DNA from: Prado023 sp963777855
GTDB taxonomy: Bacteria > Actinomycetota > Actinomycetes > S36-B12 > CAIYMF01
Reading direction: 5' to 3'
Assembly (NCBI GenBank): GCA_963777855.1
Contig: CAVZRW010000012.1
Span: forward strand, 1 to 64,000
Length of the DNA: 64,000 bases
In this document: piece by piece, positions 1-9,442 of the stretch
How positions within the stretch are numbered: the first letter of the stretch is position 1
Layout of the letters: every line of letters starts with the position of its first letter
The notes under the pieces: model-generated
Told to the model about the DNA's origin: nothing
Database searches by the model: none
Seen by the model: the letters and a program-made list of their open reading frames with translations, nothing else
Made by a program: the position numbers and the translations under genes

Positions 1-87
1 GCATGGAGGCCGACGTCGATAGGGCCAACTCATGGTCAGTCACGACGGAGGCACACCGGCGACGCGACCGGCCATGCCCTCAGCGGG

Positions 88-348
88 GTGTCCTGTGTCC
101 TGTGTGCAGGTGGTCCCTGCCCTGCTGAACAACGTTTGAACAACGTCGGGTCGACCCCGGAGAACCAGTTGGTAGAGCTGATGAACACGTCCCCGGATGA
201 GGTGGACCTGACCGAGTGGTCGGTCGCCGACCCGGCCAAGCGGCGAGCTCCGCCGCCGAGCGTGCGCCTGCCCGCCGGAGAGTGCCGCTGGTGCCCCTGC
301 AGCCCCCGGTGAAGCATTGCAGCGAGGGCGGCGGCGCGGTGGCTGCTG
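88..348 (+). pseudogene. Degraded lamin-tail-domain (LTD) fragment
   Basis: One reading frame contains the segment VELMNTSPDEVDLTEWSVAD followed by a Lys/Arg-rich stretch and an L-P-A-G-E turn. This resembles the middle of a bacterial lamin-tail domain, which typically reads V-x-L-x-N-T-x-x-x-x-V-D-L-x-G-W-x-L-A-D. After about position 270 the similarity (P-L-Q-P-P-V followed by G-G-G-A-V) continues only in another frame, and a stop follows at 310. No start codon with a convincing ribosome binding site is visible. I read it as a frameshifted remnant of an LTD protein. The family assignment is from memory of the motif, so it is tentative. Confidence 0.38.
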
Positions 349-468
349 ATGCCCGGGGCCTTCCGTCGAGACCAGTTGCTGCGAATGGTGACCGGCAACA
401 TTCACCGAGCGCTCGTCCCGGCCGTGTGGCCCTTGCACCTCGCTTGGGTGGGCGGGCAGGGTGAAGTC

Positions 469-1233
469 ATGCTCCATGGGAGTTCCACGATCGGGGAGTG
501 GCTGGTCGAGACCTGGGAACGCAGCCGCGAGCCAGGCGCTGTCCCTCGCGACGCGGTGGCGGAGGATCCCCGGCCAGGCGCGCTGAGGGTCGCTGTCATC
601 GACGGCGTGACCCCTACAGACGCAACACCGCCGTCCGCCGGGGCCGATGGTGCAGTGTGGGCCGCGTCAGGCATGCGGGACGCGCTACTGGCTCGTCGGC
701 CGCTCGAGGTCTGCGCGTCCGCCGCCCATGAAGCTCTACGCGCAAGCGGGGCGACACCGAGCCCGCGATACCGACCTCAAGTCTCCTTCGCGGCGGCAGA
801 TCTCGGTGCCGATGGGGTGCACCTACTGCGGGCCGGCGACTGTGAGGCGTGGCGGGAGGGTCCCGATGGCTGGCTGAGGCTCTTCCCGCAACAGATCGAC
901 ACACCCGAAGAACGGGCACGCATGCTCCGGTGGGCCCGCGAGCATCCCGATCGCGCCTTTCTGGAGTATGGCCGTACTCGACCCGAACACGGCGGCATCT
1001 GGGGCACCTGCGCCCTCGGTCGGCTGCCCCACCCGAGCCTCCAGTCGCGGCACCTCAGCGAGTGCTGGCAACTGGTCTTGGCCACGGATGGTGCACGCCG
1101 GCAATCAGTGTCGCTCCTGGCGCTTGAGGTCTGGCTGGGGCAGATGAATGCCCACCAACGGGAGTACCCGGTCAGCCGGTGGGAGACCGGTCCCGATGAC
1201 CTTGCCGTGGTCCGGATCGGGAGCGCCCGATGA
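469..1233 (+). CDS. PP2C-like protein phosphatase, first gene of STAND operon
   Basis: The product is a protein of about 254 residues with degenerate PP2C (PPM) motifs in the expected order. They are V-A-V-I-D-G-V-T near residue 45 (metal-binding Asp), R-A-G-D-C-E-A-W (equivalent of G-D-S-R), V-L-A-T-D-G-A (S-D-G motif) and P-D-D-L-A-V-V near the C-terminus (final metal-binding Asp pair). The usual N-terminal N-x-D element is not clear; P-R-D-A-V occupies its place. PPM enzymes remove phosphate from Ser/Thr, but activity here is inferred. The start is uncertain: the ATG at 469 follows a purine-rich stretch, while an in-frame ATG at 349 would add 40 residues. The stop overlaps the start of the NACHT gene, so the two are probably translationally coupled. 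Confidence 0.6.
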   Translation: MLHGSSTIGEWLVETWERSREPGAVPRDAVAEDPRPGALRVAVIDGVTPTDATPPSAGADGAVWAASGMRDALLARRPLEVCASAAHEALRASGATPSPRYRPQVSFAAADLGADGVHLLRAGDCEAWREGPDGWLRLFPQQIDTPEERARMLRWAREHPDRAFLEYGRTRPEHGGIWGTCALGRLPHPSLQSRHLSECWQLVLATDGARRQSVSLLALEVWLGQMNAHQREYPVSRWETGPDDLAVVRIGSAR

Positions 1234-3950
1234 CTCCCCGGTCGGCGGCCAGTCGAAGCAGCTGGGTCGTACAGGCAGCCGCTGCCGCTGCGGGGGTCCT
1301 CGCCCTGACCGCCCTGGTGTTCGCCCCGCCGGTGGAATCGTTCTGCGCCATCCACGGTACCGGATGCGGTCTGCTCAGCGGCTTCCTCAGCACCACCTTG
1401 GTGGCCCTGGCGGGGTACTTTGTCCTCGTCGTCTGGGACTCGGCCCGGGCCCGCCCCCGGTACCTGCGGATCGCCGAAGAGACTCCAGAGAGATTGCTTC
1501 CTTCGACTGGCACCGTCCGGCTCGACGACGTCATCCGCCGCCCGGACTTGGCCGACGCGGTGATCTCCGCGGCCAACCCCGCTCACCCCGGCCCACCGCC
1601 ACTGATCGTAGGCGCCGCCGGTGCGGGGAAGACGGCCTTCCTCTTGGACCTGACCAGTCGGCTGGCTCAACGCCGGGTCGTTCCCGTCGTCTGCACTTTG
1701 CGAGGCATCGATCCGCCGTTGGAGCTCCGCGCCCTGGCCCGTGGGCAGTTCCTAGCCGCCATCGACCCCTTGGTGGGCAAGGCGGACAACGCCGAGCGGA
1801 TGTGGAGGCGGCTGTGCGTGCAGCACGCGATCGTCGTCCTCGTCGACGGCCTCGACGAGTTCATGCCCGGTCGACCGTTCCATGACCGGGACCAGGCGGT
1901 GCGAGCGGCTCTGGCCCAAGCCCAAGTCGATGGGCTGCCGGTCGTGATTGCCACCCGCCCGGAGTCGATCCCGATCGGGGCCGTCGTATCGGTGTTCGAT
2001 CTGCCTGCCCTCCCGCAGCGCGAAGTCGCGGAATACCTCGAGCATCGCATCCCGGTGACCGCCCGCCCGGACGACGTCCGACTGGCCGAACTGGCCCAGA
2101 TCGGCGCCATGAACCCGTACTACCTCGACGTGATCGCCCTGACGTCGCGCATCGGACCCTCAGCGGTGGTGGCCGGAAGCGCGCCGATGAACCGGGACCA
2201 GCTGCTGGTCGGCATGCTCGACCAGTGGATCAAGCTGCTGGAAGCTCGCGACATCCTCGGTGGTGTCGAACTTGAGTCTGCGGACCGGGCGCTGATCATC
2301 GACGGTGTGGGGGCTATCGCCGCCGCGATGACCAGCGCCGCCGCTCTGGACAGCACCGCCCCAGAGATCAACGAGTACGTCAGCGAACCAAGCCGTTCAT
2401 CCGTAAAGCCCCGGGCCGAAATGGGCGCGGTAGTTGACGGGGCCTCTCGGCTCAATCTGGTCGAGACCTTCGCTCAAGCCGACACCCTAGGGATCCGATT
2501 CCACCACGCGATCGCCCAAGCCTACTTCCTGTCCCGACATCTTGACGCACACCCCGACCAGCTGCCTGCCCTCCTCAGCGGCCCCCCAACTGCCGAGCTC
2601 AATCGTGCTCTGGTGATGTGGTGCGCCCGAGGGGGTGGCCCTGCGCGAGCCCGCGCAGTCGCCGATGGCCTGGTCAGCCGCGCCTCCGCGCTTGACGCGG
2701 ACCGGGCACTGCTGCTTCGAGTTGCCGCTGGAGAAGTGCTCCATGCCGGCGGCGCCAGCGAGTCCGAGTGGCCCCGCGACGGCGACGAGGTGGCCGCCTG
2801 GCAGCGGGCCAGCCCGCGTACGCAGCTGGCAGCCGTGCGGCGCCTACAGAACCGTAACGACGCGTGGAGCCTGAGGACCCTCTATCAGCAGACCCAGGAC
2901 CCTGTCCACGGCACCTACCGGACGAGGTGGGCTGCGAGCCAAGGCATAGTCCGGGCCGGGCCCACCGCATGGACCGCCCTCGCCGAGCAACTCCGGTCGG
3001 CCGTCTCGGTGGCCTGTGCCCAGTCGCACTGGACCGATCAACAGTGTCACGAGATCTCCGTCGCCGCGTGGCTGCTACCGGGCTTGGCTGCCTCGATGGA
3101 GCCCGCGCAGCGACCAGTGCTCGACCGATTGGTGGACGCGCTGGCGGGGCGCCTGGAGTGCCTGCCCCCTGGGACCGAGGCCTCGCTGGCCCAGGGCTAT
3201 CTGCTGGCCGCAGCCAACCACCAGGGGACTGAGGTTCCCGAGGCCCTATGGGCGCGTCTCGACGCTGCGCACTTCTGGTACGCCCGCCTCGTATCGGTTC
3301 ATGCGGTGACCCTGCACGCAGACCGCACCGCCTGCGCGGACTCAGTCGCCAGCCGACTCGGGCAGATCGCCCAGACCGACCGACACCCCTTCGTTCAAGC
3401 CGCTGCAACCATGTGTGCCAGGGCCCTGCGCAACCGTCGACCTGCCCGCCGCTACGCCTGGGTCGACGAGATCGCGCTGATCAGCGGTTCCGGGGCGGAG
3501 CTAGATGACGACGCGGCCCGGCTGCTGGCGGACGTGGTGCTGATGCTCAACCTGACCGAGCAGAGCCCGGACTCGGCCCCTGGAACCTCCGTGAGTCCCG
3601 CAGATCCGGCGGTGGAGGCGCGCCTGACGGCTGAGCGGCGTAAGCAGCGGACCTACCAACCTGGCATGGACCTGCCAATCTGCATGACCAGCAGCCCGAG
3701 CCGCAGTGAGCTTTTCGAGGGATGCTCGACCGCCTGCCAGATGGCCCTGTGCCCCTACCCCGCCACCGCCGAGCGCGCTTTCGCACGCGGTGAACTCAGC
3801 GCCGCGTTTTGCAGGCAACAGGGCGCGATCGCCGAGCGTGAGGCGTGGCTGCGCTTCCGATTGTCACTGTCGCGCCGATACCGATGGTCGGCCCTGCGAG
3901 GCAGGGCCGCGGTTCGCTTCTGGAGGAGGATGGAAGACCGTGGGTCCTGA
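1230..3950 (+). CDS. Membrane-anchored NACHT/STAND NTPase
   Basis: The protein has 906 residues. Two hydrophobic segments near residues 12–32 and 48–70 probably anchor it in the membrane. A P-loop NTPase domain follows with Walker A G-A-A-G-A-G-K-T at about residue 128 and Walker B V-V-L-V-D-G-L-D-E-F at about 200. The D-G-L-D-E form is typical of NACHT-type STAND ATPases, which act as signal-sensing switches. The region from about 430 to 800 is Ala/Leu-rich and probably helical repeats, with no recognisable effector. The C-terminus has a Cys cluster (C818, then G-C-x3-C-x4-C-P-Y-P). The gene starts with an ATGA overlap with the PP2C-like gene and ends inside the SDR gene. I infer a sensor or defence-type switch; a regulatory role is also possible. 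Confidence 0.82.
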   Translation: MTPRSAASRSSWVVQAAAAAAGVLALTALVFAPPVESFCAIHGTGCGLLSGFLSTTLVALAGYFVLVVWDSARARPRYLRIAEETPERLLPSTGTVRLDDVIRRPDLADAVISAANPAHPGPPPLIVGAAGAGKTAFLLDLTSRLAQRRVVPVVCTLRGIDPPLELRALARGQFLAAIDPLVGKADNAERMWRRLCVQHAIVVLVDGLDEFMPGRPFHDRDQAVRAALAQAQVDGLPVVIATRPESIPIGAVVSVFDLPALPQREVAEYLEHRIPVTARPDDVRLAELAQIGAMNPYYLDVIALTSRIGPSAVVAGSAPMNRDQLLVGMLDQWIKLLEARDILGGVELESADRALIIDGVGAIAAAMTSAAALDSTAPEINEYVSEPSRSSVKPRAEMGAVVDGASRLNLVETFAQADTLGIRFHHAIAQAYFLSRHLDAHPDQLPALLSGPPTAELNRALVMWCARGGGPARARAVADGLVSRASALDADRALLLRVAAGEVLHAGGASESEWPRDGDEVAAWQRASPRTQLAAVRRLQNRNDAWSLRTLYQQTQDPVHGTYRTRWAASQGIVRAGPTAWTALAEQLRSAVSVACAQSHWTDQQCHEISVAAWLLPGLAASMEPAQRPVLDRLVDALAGRLECLPPGTEASLAQGYLLAAANHQGTEVPEALWARLDAAHFWYARLVSVHAVTLHADRTACADSVASRLGQIAQTDRHPFVQAAATMCARALRNRRPARRYAWVDEIALISGSGAELDDDAARLLADVVLMLNLTEQSPDSAPGTSVSPADPAVEARLTAERRKQRTYQPGMDLPICMTSSPSRSELFEGCSTACQMALCPYPATAERAFARGELSAAFCRQQGAIAEREAWLRFRLSLSRRYRWSALRGRAAVRFWRRMEDRGS

Positions 3951-4707
3951 CGGCAGTTTGCAGATCGTCCTACCCGGGCTGGCTGGTCGGCGTGCGGTTG
4001 TGACCGGGGCCGCCCACGGCATCGGCTTGGCGACTGCGCGTGTCCTTGCAGGCTCCGGGGCTTGCGTTCTGTCTGTCGACCGCGACGAGGACCGGCTTCG
4101 GGCGACCTGTGCGAGCTACGGCGCCCACCCCGTCGTCGGGGACCTGTCGACGGCCACCCCTGAGTTGGCTGAGCGGATTCTCGCCCTGGGCAGCCCAGTC
4201 GAGTTGCTCGTGAACAACGTGGGGATCACCACCCAACACGGCTTCCTCGACCTGGACCGGAGCAACTTCGACACCGTGGTGGCCACTAACCTTGTCGGAC
4301 CTTGGTACTTCACCCGTACCCTGGTCCAGCACTTGGTCGCCTCCGGCCAGCGAGGATCAATCGTGTTCGTGACCTCGGTGCACTCCGTGCACGTGCGCAC
4401 CCACCCGCACTACAGCGCCACCAAGGCGGCGCTCGCGATGCTGGTCAAGGAGATGGGGCTCGAGCTCGGGCCGAGAGGGATCAGGGTCAACGCTGTGGCC
4501 CCAGGCTGGATCCGCACAGAGCCCTACGTCGAGCCTGCCGCGGCGCAGGCACTGACTGCGCGTATACCAGCTAGGCGGCCCGGCACCGCCGAGGATGTCG
4601 CGGCGATGATAGCCGTGCTGCTCAGCGATCTCGCCGGCTATGTGACCGGCGTCGAGCTGACCGTCGATGGAGGCCTCTCGTTGCACACGTGGCTCACCGA
4701 GCCGTAG
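3940..4707 (+). CDS. Short-chain dehydrogenase/reductase (SDR)
   Basis: The product is a classical SDR of 255 residues, an NAD(P)-dependent oxidoreductase with one Rossmann domain. Visible motifs are T-G-A-A-H-G-I-G (cofactor loop), an acidic V-D-R-D after beta-2 suggesting NAD preference, N-N-V-G (variant of N-N-A-G), the catalytic Ser in V-T-S-V-H-S, Y-S-A-T-K (catalytic Tyr and Lys), V-A-P-G-W-I-R-T and the C-terminal V-D-G-G. The GTG at 3940 is chosen because GGAGGAGGA lies about 10 bases upstream. It overlaps the end of the NACHT gene by 11 bases, so it belongs to the same operon. The substrate is unknown. The 3' end overlaps the convergent glycosyltransferase by 14 bases. Confidence 0.9.
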   Translation: MGPDGSLQIVLPGLAGRRAVVTGAAHGIGLATARVLAGSGACVLSVDRDEDRLRATCASYGAHPVVGDLSTATPELAERILALGSPVELLVNNVGITTQHGFLDLDRSNFDTVVATNLVGPWYFTRTLVQHLVASGQRGSIVFVTSVHSVHVRTHPHYSATKAALAMLVKEMGLELGPRGIRVNAVAPGWIRTEPYVEPAAAQALTARIPARRPGTAEDVAAMIAVLLSDLAGYVTGVELTVDGGLSLHTWLTEP

Positions 4708-5887
4708 CTGCCGGCGGGTGGCCTGCCAGGACCTGCTCGAAGACCCCGGTTACCTCCGCTCCGACTCGAGCCCGGCTGTGCCACGTCTGTACGTAGTTGC
4801 GGCCAGCCGCGCCCAGCGAGTCAGCCAACGCGTCGCTGCGCAGCACCTCAACCACGTGAGCGGCTAGCTGGGTGGCAGTCTCCCCCACGAGCAAGTCTCG
4901 GCCCTGAGTCGCGTGCAGCCCGCCCAGCGCCATAGGGGTGGCAACGCACGGCACCTCGCATGCCATCGCCTCAAGGACCTTGTTCTTGACCCCGCTGCCG
5001 GTGCGCATCCCGGCGGCATAGACCCGCCCGCTCGACAGCCAGTCGGCCATGTCGGGGACTTCCCCGGTGATCTGCACCCCGGGAGCGCGGCCTAGGCGCA
5101 GGACCCGCTGCGGCGGACAACGACCCACGATCACGAGGTGCGCCCCCGCTACCTGGCGGCGAACCAGCGGGAGTACCTCATCGACGAGGAACTCGACTGC
5201 GGTCACGTTGGCCGCCGCGCTCATCACGCCCGTAAAGAGGATCCGGTTCGGATCCCGGTCGATCCGTTCCCGGGGGGCGAATCTACAGGTATCGACCGAC
5301 TGTGGGATGACGACGACCTCGGTGCTTGGACAGGCCGCTCGGATGGCGTCCCGATCCCGGTCGGAGAGGACCAGCACCCGGGCGTACTTGAGATACTCCA
5401 TGGCCTCCCATCTGCGAGTCCGGCGAGCCGCGGCGCCGAACAGGGGCCGCGCCAGTCCCCCAGCGGCTGCCTGTGCCTCCAGACTCAGGTGCGCGGCGTC
5501 AAGCGGCGCAACGACTCGGGGCCGGTCCCCGCACCAAGGCCACAGCCCGGCCAGCCGCGCACCAGTCACGTACACCAAGTCCGGGTTGAACCGCTCGACC
5601 TCCTCCGCCACGACCGGGCCCAGCCACTTCACCCCCCGCCCGTAGATGGCCGGTGCGCCCCAGCGCGGGCTCGCCGCCGAGGACGGCCTTCCACGGCCAA
5701 CCCACGACGGCGGGGGCAGTACGACCCGCAGGCCAGGGTCCGGAGCTTCGGCTTGGTCAGCTGCCAGCAGGGCAACAACGCGCAGGCTGTGCCGGGGTCT
5801 CAGAGCCAACAACAGGGCGTGCAGTTGCGTGCGAAACCCGTTCACCGGCGCTAGCGGCGCCTCCTGTGCGCAGACCAGGATCCGCAT
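4694..5887 (-). CDS. GT4-family glycosyltransferase
   Basis: The protein has 397 residues and a GT-B fold. The N-terminus MRILVCAQEAP-L-A-P-V-N-G is the usual start of GT4 sugar transferases. The second domain has V-V-V-I-P-Q-S-V-D, then I-L-F-T-G-V-M, and a donor-site stretch G-S-G-V-K-N-K-V-L-E-A-M-A-C with V-P-C-V-A-T after it. The last is the E-x7-E-type nucleotide-sugar region of the family. No membrane segment is seen, so it is probably cytosolic or peripheral. Donor and acceptor cannot be told from sequence. It converges on the SDR gene with a 14-base tail overlap. No other polysaccharide gene is next to it, so its pathway is unknown. Confidence 0.88.
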   Translation of the reverse strand: MRILVCAQEAPLAPVNGFRTQLHALLLALRPRHSLRVVALLAADQAEAPDPGLRVVLPPPSWVGRGRPSSAASPRWGAPAIYGRGVKWLGPVVAEEVERFNPDLVYVTGARLAGLWPWCGDRPRVVAPLDAAHLSLEAQAAAGGLARPLFGAAARRTRRWEAMEYLKYARVLVLSDRDRDAIRAACPSTEVVVIPQSVDTCRFAPRERIDRDPNRILFTGVMSAAANVTAVEFLVDEVLPLVRRQVAGAHLVIVGRCPPQRVLRLGRAPGVQITGEVPDMADWLSSGRVYAAGMRTGSGVKNKVLEAMACEVPCVATPMALGGLHATQGRDLLVGETATQLAAHVVEVLRSDALADSLGAAGRNYVQTWHSRARVGAEVTGVFEQVLAGHPPAATAR

Positions 5888-6237
5888 GATCCGGCCCTCC
5901 CATCAACCGTGGATGCCACCGGACACGGAGCGTCGCGAGCAGACGCGCCGATTCCTAATGTCCTGGAGACGACTATGCACCGGCCGAGGGTAATGGTGTG
6001 GATCGCGCCCGTTACCCCCCACACCGCCGGCCTGCCCCCGCACAGGCGTGGCCGCTGGTTTCACAGCCTGGACGGGGTGGCCCAACGCGAGCTCCTGGCG
6101 CGCTGGCGGGCCTGAGGCCGCGGCCATCGGGGTGGTCGATCACGCTGTTGGCACGGAAGCGCCTGCGCGCTGCTGTACGAAGGCGGCATCCACGTGAACA
6201 AGGCATATGGGGCTCGTCAAGCACGCCCTTCTCCTCC
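5888..6237. other. Intergenic, no gene recognised
   Basis: These 350 bases lie between the start of the GT4 gene and the end of the large membrane hydrolase gene. A plus-strand frame from 5909 to 6115 is open but only 68 codons long, with no recognisable motif and no good ribosome binding site. The GT4 promoter must lie here. I see no strong hairpin or repeat. Confidence 0.5.
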
Positions 6238-9200
6238 TCAGCGCCGTCGCTGTCCCCCTGCGTCGTCCGGAGGGCCAGCCTCAGCACCGCGGCAGCGCCG
6301 CCGCGGAGGCCGCGCCAGTAGCTGCGACGTGCGGCAGGTCTGCCCTATCCAGCCATCCACGACTGTGCGGTACTCGTCGGTGAACTGGTAGCCGCTGTGG
6401 GTGGCCAGCGCGTAGCGGTCATCGAGCTCCTGGACGTAGATGTCCCGGCAGGAGCCCGCCTCTACGTTCACGTCCATCGCCGCCGTGGGCCGCCCGGCCT
6501 TGCCTCCGTTCACCGGCTGGGGGGCGGGGTCAGAGAAGATCGGGAAGCCGATGGGGTCGCTGCGCCGGTACAGATTCGCCCAATGCTCAGGGTCGAGATC
6601 GCCGAGCAGCCTCCCGGCCCGGTTCGCCACGGGGCCAGTTGGCGGTGCCTCAGCCATACCTGACGCCGCATCCGGTGTGTCCGGGGCGGCGGTGTTCAAC
6701 CGCCACATCTCCGGCAGCGGCCCTGTGCCCAACTGGTCGGGCCCGAGGACGGCGGGAAAGATGCGGCCGAACCATGCCCGCAGCTGCGAACCGTAGGTGA
6801 CCAGCCGCACCCGCTGCAGGTGGGCGGGGCTGAGTCTGCTGGCCACAGCCACCGCGATCACCGAACCCTGGCTGTGCCCTGACAGGATCACTACCCGTTC
6901 AGGCTCGTCGTCAAGCAGTTCGCGCACCCGCCGGGTGGTCTCGGGCACCACACGCTCCCCGTAGCTGGGGGGACCGAATGGGTGGGCCAGGCGGGGCAGG
7001 AACGTGGCGATGTCCCACAGCACCCCGGCCTGCCGGCGGGCGCTTTCGGAGGTGCGCACTTGGCTGAGGAACCACAGCAGCGCCAGGCCGAGTCCGAGGG
7101 CGAAGTACAGTCCGAGGTCGCCGAAGGGCCGAAGCCACCCCCATTCCTGCCAGGGGGGGCGCCCGTATACCGACCCGATGACCAGGCCGAGGAACACGAG
7201 GTCGGTGACGACGGCGACCCTGCCGACGAGTTGTTCGGCGCGGTGGATGAACGCCGCCCGCAGCCGGGCGGCCACCACCCGAGGCACGTCATTGCCAAAC
7301 CGGGGGGTGTAGTCGACTTCGGCCTGTCGGACCACATCCCTCTTGGCGCGGTGGCGGAAGCGTAGGTAGGACGCCACCAGGACGCCCAGTACGAGGAGGG
7401 CCCAAAGCGGCAGCAGCGTGGTCGCCCAGACGATGACGTTGGGCAGGACGATCGTCTCCTGCGGCTGGTCGGCGACCACCACACGAACGGTGGGCTGCAG
7501 CGTGATGCCGGCCTCGCCGACGGGGACGGACCCCTGGCTGATCAGGCCCGTCGCGGGCTGCTGATCGCAATCCTGTTGACGTGCTTCATCGCTGTTGGCC
7601 AAGCACGCTCCCTCCAGCGCGACCGAAGACTCCTCCCCCACGGACAGGGCGGTGGATGCGTCAGGTGAGATCACGAGCCCCTGCAGTTGCCGGGTGGCCC
7701 CGCCCTGCTGCGTGGTCAACTGGCTGACGCTCACCTCGCCGGAGTGCACCACGAGCGGCTGCCCAGTCGCAGCGACCACGTGTCCGCCGGTGATCGTGAT
7801 CGGACCTGTGGCAGCCAGTGTCGGCGGGGTCCAGGGCACCCCGTCGGGGAGGAGCACGGCGGTGGGTGAGGTTTCTTCCGGGTAGCCCGTGGCGATCGCG
7901 GTGACAGGCGCGTCGCCATTCAGCACGTCCGCGGCCCCAACGAGCAGGGAGGTGGTAAACAACAGCCCCACTCCGACCGCACCACCGAGCACCACCGCCG
8001 GCGCCGCGCCCCGCCAGGCGTACTTGGCGGCGTCGCCGGAACGGCCGTGGAGTCTCAGCAGCAGCGCTAGGACGCCCACCCCGACCGCGCCGGCGGTCAG
8101 CCATGCAGGGATGTTCGTGGCCGCACCGCGGGCACCGCCGGACACCACAACACCCAGGGCCACCACGGCCAGCAGCGCCCCCGCACACACCACACCCCAC
8201 CGCCAGCTTCGGGCGGCGAACACCATGAAGACGACCAGGGCCGCGAGCGCCAGGAACGGCACTCCCAGCAGCAGTCCGCCGTCGAAGTAGTCCCGCTTCT
8301 GGTCCACGGCGGTTCCCGCCAGCCTCCAACCCACATACGCAGCCGTGACGATCGCGACGAGGCTCGCCACCACGGCGAGGCCCATCAGCACTTTCGCCAA
8401 CCGTCGGGAATGACTCCCGGCGAGCCCCCAGAACTCGATCCCGTCGGGGTAGCTTGCCGCAGCGGACGCGAACGCGAGCACCAGTGCAACCGTTGCCGCC
8501 ACAAGCGGAGCGACGAACCGAAGCTGTTCGGCCCGATCCTTGGACGCCACGAGCAGGGGCAGGCTCGCGCCGATGGCCACCACCGCCACCGAGACGCTGA
8601 CGTGGTTCAAGATCTGGCGCGTGATCCGGTCCTTGCCCAACCACATCCACTGGCGCTGCAGGATCGGATCCGCTCTGTTCCTCTCGCCCTGCGTCTCAAC
8701 GCTTCTCCCGCTGGTAACGGCCTCGTAGCGGGCTCTGGACTGCATGGACAGCGCCACCACGGCAGCGATAAGGGCCAGCGGGACCAGTGCCGCCAGCACC
8801 ACACGTTGCGACGGCGCGTTCCACCCGGGGGTGCCCAGGACGTCGATGACGCCCTGGGCGGGCAGCCAGTCCGGTAGTGAGCAGACGCGGCTGCCGCCCC
8901 GGTAGCACTGCCAAGCCAGCAGGTCCATGCTGAGTACGCACAGCGACGCAGTCGCGAGCATCGTCATGAACAGGCCGGTCCACCGCGCCGCCACGGCGGT
9001 GACCGCGCGGCCAGCCGCCCCTGTTGGTCGGGCCTCCTCGTCGATGGCGGGCCGGGTCCAGTAGGCGACGTTGACCATGGCGAACGGGATCAGCAGCAGC
9101 CACCCGATCCGCTTCGCCTTCTCCAGCAGCATCCCCGCGCTCGAGGTCAACCCGCCCCACGAGTACGCCTCCACTTTGTCCGGCCGGGGTTGCGGCCTCT

Positions 9201-9366
9201 GCTGCCCCTCAGGGGGTTTGGTGTCGGCATCGGTGTAGAAGCCGGTCAGGGCGTCGGTGTACCCGATGATTCTGGCGGTCCTACCATCGCCGTCGCGGAA
9301 CAGCATCGCCGCCGGCGGGGTGCCGGACACTCCGTGGATACGGATCTCGTGGACGGTGTGGCTCAT
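6238..9366 (-). CDS. Very large multipass membrane protein with serine-hydrolase motif
   Basis: The protein has about 1042 residues. It begins with a short soluble segment containing R-I-H-G-V-S-G-T-P-P. About ten transmembrane helices follow in the first half, then a likely extracytoplasmic beta-rich segment, three more helices, and a C-terminal soluble domain. That domain carries V-V-I-L-S-G-H-S-Q-G-S near residue 830. G-H-S-Q-G is the nucleophile elbow (G-x-S-x-G) of alpha/beta hydrolases, so lipase or esterase activity is plausible but unproven. The ATG at 9366 is chosen over an upstream start because a GAGAGGGG sequence lies just before it. It lies 76 bases downstream of another membrane protein gene on the same strand, so the two may be cotranscribed. 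Confidence 0.72.
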   Translation of the reverse strand: MSHTVHEIRIHGVSGTPPAAMLFRDGDGRTARIIGYTDALTGFYTDADTKPPEGQQRPQPRPDKVEAYSWGGLTSSAGMLLEKAKRIGWLLLIPFAMVNVAYWTRPAIDEEARPTGAAGRAVTAVAARWTGLFMTMLATASLCVLSMDLLAWQCYRGGSRVCSLPDWLPAQGVIDVLGTPGWNAPSQRVVLAALVPLALIAAVVALSMQSRARYEAVTSGRSVETQGERNRADPILQRQWMWLGKDRITRQILNHVSVSVAVVAIGASLPLLVASKDRAEQLRFVAPLVAATVALVLAFASAAASYPDGIEFWGLAGSHSRRLAKVLMGLAVVASLVAIVTAAYVGWRLAGTAVDQKRDYFDGGLLLGVPFLALAALVVFMVFAARSWRWGVVCAGALLAVVALGVVVSGGARGAATNIPAWLTAGAVGVGVLALLLRLHGRSGDAAKYAWRGAAPAVVLGGAVGVGLLFTTSLLVGAADVLNGDAPVTAIATGYPEETSPTAVLLPDGVPWTPPTLAATGPITITGGHVVAATGQPLVVHSGEVSVSQLTTQQGGATRQLQGLVISPDASTALSVGEESSVALEGACLANSDEARQQDCDQQPATGLISQGSVPVGEAGITLQPTVRVVVADQPQETIVLPNVIVWATTLLPLWALLVLGVLVASYLRFRHRAKRDVVRQAEVDYTPRFGNDVPRVVAARLRAAFIHRAEQLVGRVAVVTDLVFLGLVIGSVYGRPPWQEWGWLRPFGDLGLYFALGLGLALLWFLSQVRTSESARRQAGVLWDIATFLPRLAHPFGPPSYGERVVPETTRRVRELLDDEPERVVILSGHSQGSVIAVAVASRLSPAHLQRVRLVTYGSQLRAWFGRIFPAVLGPDQLGTGPLPEMWRLNTAAPDTPDAASGMAEAPPTGPVANRAGRLLGDLDPEHWANLYRRSDPIGFPIFSDPAPQPVNGGKAGRPTAAMDVNVEAGSCRDIYVQELDDRYALATHSGYQFTDEYRTVVDGWIGQTCRTSQLLARPPRRRCRGAEAGPPDDAGGQRRR

Positions 9367-9442
9367 CCGTTTCCCCTCTCGACTCCCCGGACCTGATTCC
9401 TCGACGTCGCCCACGCTTTCGCTGCCAACCGCGGGCGCCTTC

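Noticed and set aside
5909..6115. A 68-codon plus-strand frame between the GT4 and hydrolase genes
   Set aside because: It has no ribosome binding site and no motif, and it ends without a recognisable domain. It may be chance.
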